A model generated the notes under the pieces. That model was not told the origin of the DNA. It did not search any database and saw only the letters and a program-made list of their open reading frames with translations. Both the position numbers and the translations under genes were made by a program. Of a DNA stretch of 64,000 nucleotides, positions 18,098 to 26,742 are shown piece after piece. How positions within the stretch are numbered: the first letter of the stretch is position 1; the number at the start of each line of letters is the position of its first letter. The DNA comes from Eubacterium sp. (GTDB lineage: Bacteria; Bacillota; Clostridia; Lachnospirales; Lachnospiraceae): positions 1 through 64,000 of the forward strand of contig JAFOIV010000059.1 of the NCBI GenBank assembly GCA_017420535.1, written 5' to 3'.

Positions 18098-19291
18098 TTA
18101 TTTTGTAAGTCTTACAGTTTCACGACAAATGGCAAGTTCTTCGTTGGTAGGGATAGCATAAACCTTAATAGAAGAATCATCTGTAGAGATCTTAATAACT
18201 TCTCCTCCGCCCTTATTTGCCTCGTCATCAACCTTGATACCAAGATATGTGAAATAGCTAAGAATCTCAGCTCTTACTGCTGTATCCCATTCTCCGATAC
18301 CTGCAGTAAATGCAATCACATCAACTCCGTTAAGGGCTGTTATATAAGCACCTACAGTCTTTGCTATATGATAGCAGAAAGCGTGGAAAGCTAATGTACA
18401 AAGAGGATCACCTTCGCGGTAACCTGCATCAATATCTCTCATATCACTGGATTTTCCTGAAAGTCCAAGAAGACCAGATTCCTTATTAAGGATATTAAGG
18501 ACTTCATCTACAGATTTATTTTCCTTATTAGCAATATACTGAATAACTGCAGGATCAACGCTACCACTTCTTGTTCCCATAATAAGACCTTCAAGTGGTG
18601 TAAGTCCCATAGATGTGTCTACTGATTCTCCACCCTTAACAGCACAGATACTTGCGCCGCCACCAAGATGGCAGACAATAACTTTAGATTCTTCTATTGG
18701 CTTTCCTGAAAGCTCTGCAGCAATCTTAGATACATAGCTGTGGCTTGTACCATGGAAACCGTATTTTCTAAGCTTATAATTTTCATAATATGAATATGGA
18801 ATACCATAGATATATGCTTTATCTGGCATAGTCTGATGGAAAGCTGTATCAAATACAACCACATTTGGAACTCCTGGCATAAGACTCATACAAGCCTTGA
18901 TTCCAAGGATATTGGCTGGATTATGAAGAGGAGCAAGATCTGAACACTCTTCAATCTTCTTAAGAACATCTTCATCAACTACAACTGATGATGAGAAATA
19001 CTCTCCACCATGAACAACTCTATGTCCTACAGCACCGATCTCATCAAGAGATTTGATAGCTCCGTGATCCTTATCTGTTAATTCGCGGATAACAATCTTT
19101 AAAGCTGCACTATGATCAGGCATAGCTTCCTTAATTAAGATTTTCTCTCCTGTACGTGGATCATCAAATTTGATCTGACCATCTAATTTGATTCTTTCGC
19201 AAAGACCTTTTGCAATGACTGATTCATTTTCTGAATCGATGACCTGATACTTAAGAGTGCTTGAACCACTGTTGATAATTAAAATTTTCAT
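18098..19291 (-). CDS. ackA: Acetate kinase
   Basis: Converts acetyl-phosphate and ADP to acetate and ATP, the final ATP-forming step of acetate fermentation. 397 residues with family signatures LIINSGSSTLKY at the N-terminus, VVFDTAFHQTMP, CHLGGGASICAV and LEGLIMGTRSGSVDP. The usual partner pta is not in the window. It follows a GGDEF gene by 54 bases with a hairpin between them, and AGGAGA precedes its ATG. No separate promoter is obvious in that gap, so it may depend on read-through or on a promoter inside the GGDEF gene. Confidence 0.98.
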   Translation of the reverse strand: MKILIINSGSSTLKYQVIDSENESVIAKGLCERIKLDGQIKFDDPRTGEKILIKEAMPDHSAALKIVIRELTDKDHGAIKSLDEIGAVGHRVVHGGEYFSSSVVVDEDVLKKIEECSDLAPLHNPANILGIKACMSLMPGVPNVVVFDTAFHQTMPDKAYIYGIPYSYYENYKLRKYGFHGTSHSYVSKIAAELSGKPIEESKVIVCHLGGGASICAVKGGESVDTSMGLTPLEGLIMGTRSGSVDPAVIQYIANKENKSVDEVLNILNKESGLLGLSGKSSDMRDIDAGYREGDPLCTLAFHAFCYHIAKTVGAYITALNGVDVIAFTAGIGEWDTAVRAEILSYFTYLGIKVDDEANKGGGEVIKISTDDSSIKVYAIPTNEELAICRETVRLTK

Positions 19292-19315
19292 GTTTGATCT
19301 CCTGTAAATATATTA

Positions 19316-19347
19316 AACACCCTATGCTGTGTGTTGCATAGAGTGTT
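19316..19347 (-). terminator. Hairpin between GGDEF gene and ackA, possible attenuator
   Basis: A 12-bp stem with one wobble (arms 19336-19347 and 19316-19327, eight-base loop) starts right at the GGDEF stop codon. It is followed by the mixed tail TAATATATTT rather than a clean T run, so it may end transcription only in part. The ackA ribosome binding site follows at once. Confidence 0.5.
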
Positions 19348-21064
19348 ATATGTCCTGAATATCATTATAGCTTTCTTCTTCTTTTCCATCAATAATAATA
19401 TGGCCTCTGCCATGCTCTTTACTATAGTACATAGCATGATCGGCTCTATCAAGAACTTCTTCAATATTTGAAGTTGTCTCAGGATAAGAAGCGACACCAA
19501 TACTGGAATTGATATTTATCTTAAGATTGTCGAATTCAACTACGGTACTTCTTATTTCCCTATGCATCTCTTTTAAGATCTCAATGGATTCATCAAGAGT
19601 CTTACCTGTGAGGATCATAAGGAATTCTTCACCACCATATCTTACAGCTATACCGCCATGTCTTTCGGCATATTTATTATCCATTCCGGCTACCATCTTA
19701 ATAACTTCATCACCAGCAAGATGTCCGTAGGTATCATTTATAGATTTAAACTTATCAATATCCATTAAGGCAACAGTAAGGCTTAAGTTTTCATCTATAA
19801 CTTTCTTTACTATCTTCTTATAGGACTCATTAAAATAAGCTCTGTTATAGATAGATGTAAGTCCATCTTTTCTTGCCATATCTTCCATCTGAAGATAAAG
19901 TCTTACAGATCTTAAAGCAGTTGTAAAATCCATAAGTGATGATTCATAAAATGAATTGCCTGATTCAAAAAAGTCGTACTTGCTGGAAGCTACCACCATT
20001 ACTCCATAATAATGGTCATTTTCATAAGCAGGAAATGCAATGGCGTTACAAAGGTTTGTTCCTTTGATAAACTTTTCCTTATATTCCATATTATTTATCA
20101 AAACAATAGGATTTGGGGATTTCCTGTTTTTAACCATTTCAAAAAGCTTTTCAAAATCAGCTCTTAAAGCCAGTTCATTTTCTTTACTCTGGCTAATGAT
20201 ATCCATATATGGTTCTTTATTAAAGAAAACATCTTTATTGATAAAAACGCCGCACATACCGGCATTCTTAATATCAACGATATTCTCCATCATCTTTCTT
20301 ATATTTTTCTTAACATCAAAAGATGATGAAAATTCTTTCATGACTTCAATAAGAGAACGAACTTCTTTATTCATGTTCTCTAAATTAGCATTTGCTTTCA
20401 CCAGATTGATCTTCTGAAGATTGATCTCATCATTAACTGATTTAACTCTATCCTGGAATACAATGAGTTTTTTTCTGTCTTCATCAAGACTCATCTTATC
20501 GAAATAATATTCATTGGCTTTTTTATCCAACTCTCCAATAGATTGAGAAAAAAGATGAAGTACATAGAGTATTGTCACTGTTGAGGTAGCAGAAAGTGCA
20601 ATGCCTCCAAATGCTCTTGTGGCATCTGAAAAATCAAGGAAAGATCCTATGGCGCCACAAGATAAAAAGGCAATAAATATGATACGTCTTATAAGGATAT
20701 TATAATCATCATAAATATTATTAAAAATAGTATCTTCAAAGATAAGTACTAGGGAATATACCAGAAATGGAATATATGCTATTACTGTTACATCAGGATA
20801 AAACATGCATGCAGAAAAAAGCAAAATCTGTATTGAGCATTTGATACTGACTGCTTTTCTTCTGAGCTTTTTTCTATTGCTATAATAAATCTTATCTATC
20901 AACCAGCATCCTAAGATGACACCTATACAAAGATAAGTAAATCCATTACTTAATCCAAATCCTGCCAAATTAAGATATACAATATATATAATCTGAAAAA
21001 CATATATAAAGCGGTGATAAAACAAAGATTTTTTAATCATTTCTTCAATGAATTTCTCTGACAT
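19346..21064 (-). CDS. Membrane-bound diguanylate cyclase (GGDEF)
   Basis: Predicted to make cyclic di-GMP. 572 residues: about six membrane segments within residues 15-180, a coiled coil at roughly 185-245, a GAF-like sensor region at about 250-385, and a GGDEF domain from about 400. The active-site motif is GGEEF at 477-481 with metal ligand region LMDIDKFKSIND at 433-444, so it should be active. The product-inhibition site RxxD is not intact: Arg468 is followed by HGG where Asp is expected. It starts 67 bases after coaE, with GGGGG before its ATG and a candidate promoter at 21107-21135. The signal sensed is unknown. Confidence 0.9.
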   Translation of the reverse strand: MSEKFIEEMIKKSLFYHRFIYVFQIIYIVYLNLAGFGLSNGFTYLCIGVILGCWLIDKIYYSNRKKLRRKAVSIKCSIQILLFSACMFYPDVTVIAYIPFLVYSLVLIFEDTIFNNIYDDYNILIRRIIFIAFLSCGAIGSFLDFSDATRAFGGIALSATSTVTILYVLHLFSQSIGELDKKANEYYFDKMSLDEDRKKLIVFQDRVKSVNDEINLQKINLVKANANLENMNKEVRSLIEVMKEFSSSFDVKKNIRKMMENIVDIKNAGMCGVFINKDVFFNKEPYMDIISQSKENELALRADFEKLFEMVKNRKSPNPIVLINNMEYKEKFIKGTNLCNAIAFPAYENDHYYGVMVVASSKYDFFESGNSFYESSLMDFTTALRSVRLYLQMEDMARKDGLTSIYNRAYFNESYKKIVKKVIDENLSLTVALMDIDKFKSINDTYGHLAGDEVIKMVAGMDNKYAERHGGIAVRYGGEEFLMILTGKTLDESIEILKEMHREIRSTVVEFDNLKININSSIGVASYPETTSNIEEVLDRADHAMYYSKEHGRGHIIIDGKEEESYNDIQDI

Positions 21065-21106
21065 TATCGTTACCCCCTAGTAACATCGCATAACTACACA
21101 TACTTT

Positions 21107-21135
21107 ATATTAACATAAAGCCCGTAGTTCTTCAA
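21107..21135 (-). promoter_or_regulatory. Candidate promoter of the GGDEF gene
   Basis: TTGAAG at 21130-21135, a 17-base spacer and TAATAT at 21107-21112 with an extended TGT before it. The -35 hexamer overlaps the coaE stop codon. Confidence 0.45.
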
Positions 21136-21722
21136 CTTTTTTGTAGCAAATCACCTATTTTCTCAGACAATTCTATGAAATTTCCATCATTTTCAATAAC
21201 GTGATCAGAGTTACTGGAAAAATAAGAGGAGGCAGGCTGATTATTTATTATTTTTTCACATTTCTCCTGAGAATAACCTCTGGAAGCTTTAAGTCTTTCA
21301 ATCCTTAAATCCCTTGGAACATGGATAAACCATATCTCATCACAGATACTCTTATAACCATCCTGTATCAAAAGTGCAGCTTCAATAACAAAAATTTCTG
21401 TGCCCTTTTTTCTTTCTTCTTCAATAAGATAAAGTATATATTCCTTAACAGTAGGATGAACCAGATCATTTAATTTCTGCAGTTTATCCATATCCTGAAA
21501 AACAATTTTAGATACCTTACTTCTATCTATCTCATAATTCTCATCTAAAATATCTTTTCCCAGTAATCTTATATAAGAATTATAAAGAGGTTTTCCTTTT
21601 TCAATCAGATTATGGGCTAATTTGTCAGCTTCATAAACCTTAGCATTATATTCATTTCTTAGAATATCAAGGACTGCACTCTTTCCAGAGCCAATACCTC
21701 CAGTTACTCCTATTATCTTCAT
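21132..21722 (-). CDS. coaE: Dephospho-CoA kinase
   Basis: Last step of coenzyme A synthesis, phosphorylating the ribose 3'-hydroxyl of dephospho-CoA. 196 residues with P-loop GVTGGIGSGKS at the N-terminus, the YEADKLAH block and a lid with R-rich segment RDLRIERLKASRGYS. It follows polA by 20 bases, the common polA-coaE order, with AGGAC before the ATG. Confidence 0.96.
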   Translation of the reverse strand: MKIIGVTGGIGSGKSAVLDILRNEYNAKVYEADKLAHNLIEKGKPLYNSYIRLLGKDILDENYEIDRSKVSKIVFQDMDKLQKLNDLVHPTVKEYILYLIEEERKKGTEIFVIEAALLIQDGYKSICDEIWFIHVPRDLRIERLKASRGYSQEKCEKIINNQPASSYFSSNSDHVIENDGNFIELSEKIGDLLQKS

Positions 21723-21742
21723 ATCAATTCTTGTCCTGTAAT

Positions 21743-24358
21743 TTATTTTACATCATAAAGGTCATTTCCTGCGTGAACATCCACATAAAGAGGGACTGCC
21801 ATATTTACGGCATTTTCCATCTCATTTGTAAGGATCTCTCTAACCTCATCTAACTCTTCTTTAGCTGTTTCAATAAGAAGTTCATCATGGATCTGTAAGA
21901 TAAGTCTTGACTTAAGATTTCTTTCTTTAAGTTTCTCTCTTACATTTATCATGGCAATCTTAATTATATCTGCAGCTGTTCCCTGTATAGGAGAATTCAT
22001 AGCAACTCTTTCCCCAAAGTTTCTCTGCATGAAATTAGTGCTCTTTAATTCAGGAATAGGTCTTAAACGATTGAAATAAGTCCTTACAACTCCTGTTTCT
22101 TTTGCCTGTTTTACAGTTTCATCAAGAAAATTCTTAACGCCTTTATAATTTTCAAAATATTTATCAATATACTGCTGAGCTTCTTTTCGGCTGATATCAA
22201 GATCCTGTCCTAATCCAAAGGAACTGATACCGTAAATGATACCGAAATTAACTGCTTTAGCTTTTCTTCTTAAATCCGGGGTAACCTGATCTAAGCTTAC
22301 ATTAAACACATGAGAAGCTGTAATGGCATGAATATCCTTAGCTTCACTGAAGGCTTTTATCAGATTCTCGTCTTTAGAAATAGCCGCCATAACTCGAAGT
22401 TCTATCTGAGAATAGTCCGCATCAAGGAATACGTATCCATCTTCTGGGATAAATACTTTTCTTATCTCTCTTCCAAGTTCAGATCTCATAGGTATATTCT
22501 GCAGGTTTGGTTCTGTAGAACTTATACGGCCTGTAGCTGTAACAGTCTGATGGAAGGTAGAATGGATCCTGTCATCTTCTCTAATAACAGACATAAGTCC
22601 ATCAGCATATGTAGACTTAAGTTTTGTAAGCTGTCTATATAAAAGAATTGCCGGAATGATCGGATGTTCATCCTTTAATTTTTCAAGAACTTCTACATTT
22701 GTAGAATAGCCGCTTTTTGTTTTCTTTCCCGCCTTAAGTCCTAATTTCTCAAAAAGGATAACCCCCAGCTGTTTTGGAGAATTAATATTAAATTCTTCAC
22801 CAGCAAGAGTTGTTATCTCATTTGTAAGTTCACCTATTCTTTTAGAAAGCTTATCAGAATAATCCTTTAATGAATCTTTAGAAACACGGATTCCGTACTG
22901 TTCCATGTCATTTAAAACAAAGGCAGTCTTTATTTCTATATCATTATAAAGATTTTCCATTCCCTCTTCTTTTAATTTTTTCTGTAAAGGTTCCCTTGCC
23001 ATTTCAGCAGTGTAAGCCTGATAAGCAATATAATTCCTGAAATTTTCTTCCTGGAAGGAAAAAATATTTATCTCTGTTTTTCCTAATAATGTCTTCTTAT
23101 CTTTAAGTAAAAGTGAAAGATAAAATTCTGCAATATAGGAATATTCATAATTGCCTTTAATAGGATCAAGTAAATAAGCTGCTATGGCACAGTCAAATAT
23201 AGGATCCTCTTCTTTTATACCAAGAGACTCAATATAATATTTAAAACCGATCATAGAAACCAGAATCTTATTATCTACAAGAGATCTGTAAAGATTCTTT
23301 GTTTCTGTTTCACCGATATTTTCAGCAATATAAATTTCACCGGCAATTGAAACTGCGGCACCAAGTATTCCGTCATCATTTGCAACAGCAAAAAAACCTA
23401 CAGCCTTATTCTTTTTAGCAAGATCAAGGATTTCCTTTGCTGTAGAATTCTTTATTACTGCTTCAAAAGTTTTTATCTCATGTTTTGAATCAAATCTCTT
23501 TAAGATAGATCTAAGTTCTAATTCAGTGAAAAGCTTAAAAGCTTCTTCGCCCTGCATCTTATCCAATGTGATATCAGTATCTTTAATATCAAATCCCAGG
23601 TCACAATCCAGCTTGATACGGGCTAAATCTCTTGAAAATAAAGCAATCTCTCTATTTTCATATAATTTAACACCTGTTTTTACAGGTTTTATCTCTTCAT
23701 AGTGAAGTACTGCATTTTCAATTGAATGGTATTCTTTAATGATCTTTTCCGCTGTCTTTGGACCAAATCCCGCAATACCGGGGATGTTATCTGATGAATC
23801 ACCCATAAGACCTTTTAAATCTATAAATTCTTCAGGAGTAACACCATAGGCCTCTACTACATCCTTATCATGATAGTTCTCTATTATGGTCTGACCACCC
23901 TTTGTCTTAGGGATCCTAATAAGGACTTTATCTGTGGCCAGTTGCAGCAAATCTCTATCTCCTGAAAGTACAGTAACATCAAACCCTTCTTTAATTCCAA
24001 GACGGGAAGCTGTTCCAATAAGATCATCTGCTTCAAAACCAGCCATTTCCATTATTTTTATATTCATGGCACGAAGTATGTCCTTAATGATCGGGAACTG
24101 CTCTCTTAATTCATCAGCCATAGGACTTCTTGTACCTTTATATTCAGCATACATTTTATGTCTAAAGGTAGGCTCATGAAGATCGAAAGCTACAATGATA
24201 TGATCAGGCTTTTCTTCATCGTAGATTTTAAAGAATATATTTAAGAAACCAAGCAAAGCATTGGTATGAATTCCCTTTGAATTTGTAAGAGTTGAAGGCA
24301 GTCCATAGAAAGCCCTGTTCATTATACTGTTTCCATCAATCAGAAGTAATTTTGCCAT
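21743..24358 (-). CDS. polA: DNA polymerase I, probably without proofreading
   Basis: Okazaki-fragment processing and repair polymerase, 871 residues. The 5'-3' exonuclease domain fills residues 1 to about 300 (MAKLLLIDGNSIMNRAFYG, GDSSDNIPGIAGFG). The 3'-5' exonuclease region is degenerate: the Asp and Glu of motif I are missing (VGFFAVANDD), and motif III lacks its Asp, as in Bacillus relatives. The polymerase domain is intact with motif A DADYSQIELRVMA, the O-helix RRKAKAVNFGIIYG and motif C QIHDELLIE. Its first 23 bases overlap the end of the zf-HC2 gene; GGTGGAG precedes the ATG. Confidence 0.97.
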   Translation of the reverse strand: MAKLLLIDGNSIMNRAFYGLPSTLTNSKGIHTNALLGFLNIFFKIYDEEKPDHIIVAFDLHEPTFRHKMYAEYKGTRSPMADELREQFPIIKDILRAMNIKIMEMAGFEADDLIGTASRLGIKEGFDVTVLSGDRDLLQLATDKVLIRIPKTKGGQTIIENYHDKDVVEAYGVTPEEFIDLKGLMGDSSDNIPGIAGFGPKTAEKIIKEYHSIENAVLHYEEIKPVKTGVKLYENREIALFSRDLARIKLDCDLGFDIKDTDITLDKMQGEEAFKLFTELELRSILKRFDSKHEIKTFEAVIKNSTAKEILDLAKKNKAVGFFAVANDDGILGAAVSIAGEIYIAENIGETETKNLYRSLVDNKILVSMIGFKYYIESLGIKEEDPIFDCAIAAYLLDPIKGNYEYSYIAEFYLSLLLKDKKTLLGKTEINIFSFQEENFRNYIAYQAYTAEMAREPLQKKLKEEGMENLYNDIEIKTAFVLNDMEQYGIRVSKDSLKDYSDKLSKRIGELTNEITTLAGEEFNINSPKQLGVILFEKLGLKAGKKTKSGYSTNVEVLEKLKDEHPIIPAILLYRQLTKLKSTYADGLMSVIREDDRIHSTFHQTVTATGRISSTEPNLQNIPMRSELGREIRKVFIPEDGYVFLDADYSQIELRVMAAISKDENLIKAFSEAKDIHAITASHVFNVSLDQVTPDLRRKAKAVNFGIIYGISSFGLGQDLDISRKEAQQYIDKYFENYKGVKNFLDETVKQAKETGVVRTYFNRLRPIPELKSTNFMQRNFGERVAMNSPIQGTAADIIKIAMINVREKLKERNLKSRLILQIHDELLIETAKEELDEVREILTNEMENAVNMAVPLYVDVHAGNDLYDVK

Positions 24359-24941
24359 TTATTATATCTCCACCAACATTTAATATTTTTGAATTAACTG
24401 TAAGAATCTCATTATATCCCTTGATCTTATTATATATTCTCTCTGTTTCCATCTCCTTATATGAGATAACCTCTACATGATCTAACTGATAGAATTTTTC
24501 CTTACTTGTACTAAGCAGTTTATTTTCCATAAGAAGATTATCATATAGTTTTGTAGAGAAATAATTCTCTCCCTGGGCTTCTAATTTAGTATCCTGTTCA
24601 AATTTATAAACCCTGCTGATACATTGGGCGTAGAATAGTCCCATAAAAATAATAGTTAGAATTAATATAAATGAATATGCGGAAAAGCGGATATTCTTTC
24701 TGCCTTTCGCTTTAGATAGAAGTTTGGTCAGATCCTGATCAAGACTCTTCTTAAAGTCAGTAGACATTTTCTTATTATCACTAAGCTGCCTCATACCGAC
24801 TATAAGAGTGTAATAAGTCTCAAGTTCATCATAACACTTGGGACAATTCTTCATATGAAGGACAAAATCCACCTGTTTTTCTTCAGGAATCTTTCCTTCG
24901 ATAAAAGGCATTATATAAGATTGTGCTTCAAGATGATCCAT
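24336..24941 (-). CDS. zf-HC2-type membrane protein (anti-sigma-factor-like)
   Basis: A 201-residue protein with an N-terminal zinc-binding HxxxCxxC motif (His29, Cys33, Cys36), as in zf-HC2 anti-sigma factors. One membrane segment follows at about 86-106, then an outside domain of about 95 residues. No sigma-factor gene is adjacent, unlike typical anti-sigma pairs; polA follows with a 23-base overlap instead. It may hold a sigma factor encoded elsewhere, or use the zinc domain for another partner. An extended -10 promoter at 24982-24990 probably drives it and polA-coaE. Confidence 0.75.
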   Translation of the reverse strand: MDHLEAQSYIMPFIEGKIPEEKQVDFVLHMKNCPKCYDELETYYTLIVGMRQLSDNKKMSTDFKKSLDQDLTKLLSKAKGRKNIRFSAYSFILILTIIFMGLFYAQCISRVYKFEQDTKLEAQGENYFSTKLYDNLLMENKLLSTSKEKFYQLDHVEVISYKEMETERIYNKIKGYNEILTVNSKILNVGGDIINGKITSD

Positions 24942-24981
24942 AAAACCTTTGTCCCTTTTAAATCAATAATTTTACTGATTA

Positions 24982-24990
24982 AGTATACCA
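24982..24990 (-). promoter_or_regulatory. Candidate extended -10 promoter of the zf-HC2/polA/coaE operon
   Basis: TGGTATACT (TGn followed by TATACT) 41-49 bases upstream of the zf-HC2 ATG. No good -35 hexamer lies at the proper distance, which the extended -10 could make up for. Confidence 0.45.
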
Positions 24991-25015
24991 CATATCCTTT
25001 TAAATATGTATAAAA

Positions 25016-25045
25016 TTAAAAAAGAGAGTTGCTGTTGCAACTCTC
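25016..25045 (-). terminator. Terminator of ilvN-ilvC
   Basis: A perfect 9-bp stem GAGAGTTGC/GCAACTCTC with an AACA loop (arms 25037-25045 and 25024-25032), followed by six T on the minus strand. It lies 22 bases after the ilvC stop. Confidence 0.92.
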
Positions 25046-25066
25046 CTTCTATAAATATATCAAAAA

Positions 25067-26122
<1,056 letters not shown>

Positions 26123-26148
26123 TCAGTTGCCTGAACGATATATTTGAA

Positions 26149-26625
26149 TTAACCTCTTGCAAGACCTGTAAGACCAGTTCTAACAAGTTCTTTGATATCG
26201 AAACCACTAAGAAGATTAATGAAAGCTTCGACTTTATTAAGATTACCAGTGATCTCGATCATAAGAGAATCCACTGAAACATCAACTATATTTGCTCTGA
26301 ATACATTTGCCATTGAAATTATTTCCTGGCGCTGCTTCATATCGCACTGAACCTTAATAAGTACCAGTTCACGACATACAGACTCACCATCTTTAAGTTC
26401 AACAACTTCAACTACATCTTCAAGTTTCATAAGCTGATTCTTAATCTGAGTGAGGATTCTATCATCACCACTGACGGCAACGGTCATACGAGAATACTTA
26501 GGATTCTCTGTAACACCAACTGTTAAACTATCAATGTTATATCCTCTGCGACTGAACATACCTGATACACGTGAAAGAACACCGTAGGTATTATCAACAA
26601 GAAGTGAAAGAACTTTTGTCTTCAT
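26149..26625 (-). CDS. ilvN: Acetolactate synthase small (regulatory) subunit
   Basis: ACT-domain subunit that activates the catalytic subunit and gives valine feedback. 158 residues: N-terminal ACT domain with LLVDNTYGVLSRVSGMFSRRGYNI, then the family's C-terminal domain. The catalytic partner ilvB is not here, so ilvN-ilvC form an operon apart from it. It has its own promoter with a leader of only about 25 bases, too short for a T-box or attenuator, and AAGGTGG before the ATG. Confidence 0.96.
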   Translation of the reverse strand: MKTKVLSLLVDNTYGVLSRVSGMFSRRGYNIDSLTVGVTENPKYSRMTVAVSGDDRILTQIKNQLMKLEDVVEVVELKDGESVCRELVLIKVQCDMKQRQEIISMANVFRANIVDVSVDSLMIEITGNLNKVEAFINLLSGFDIKELVRTGLTGLARG

Positions 26626-26657
26626 ATTTGCAATCCACCTTTCAATTCATAAAACAC

Positions 26658-26685
26658 ATTGTAACACAAGATTTATTATTGTCAA
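26658..26685 (-). promoter_or_regulatory. Promoter of ilvN-ilvC
   Basis: TTGACA at 26680-26685, a 16-base spacer and TACAAT at 26658-26663 with an extended TGT. It sits between the metH end and ilvN. Confidence 0.8.
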
Positions 26686-26742
26686 CAAAAATTAGTTCAT
26701 AAATAGATTTTCACCGTAATATTTTTTCCTACATTAAAAATT

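Noticed and set aside
21743..24358. Proofreading activity of DNA polymerase I
   Set aside because: Motif I and motif III acidic residues of the 3'-5' exonuclease are not present.
26626..26742. T-box or leucine attenuator before ilvN
   Set aside because: The promoter leaves a leader of only about 25 bases, and no T-box sequence or peptide leader is seen.
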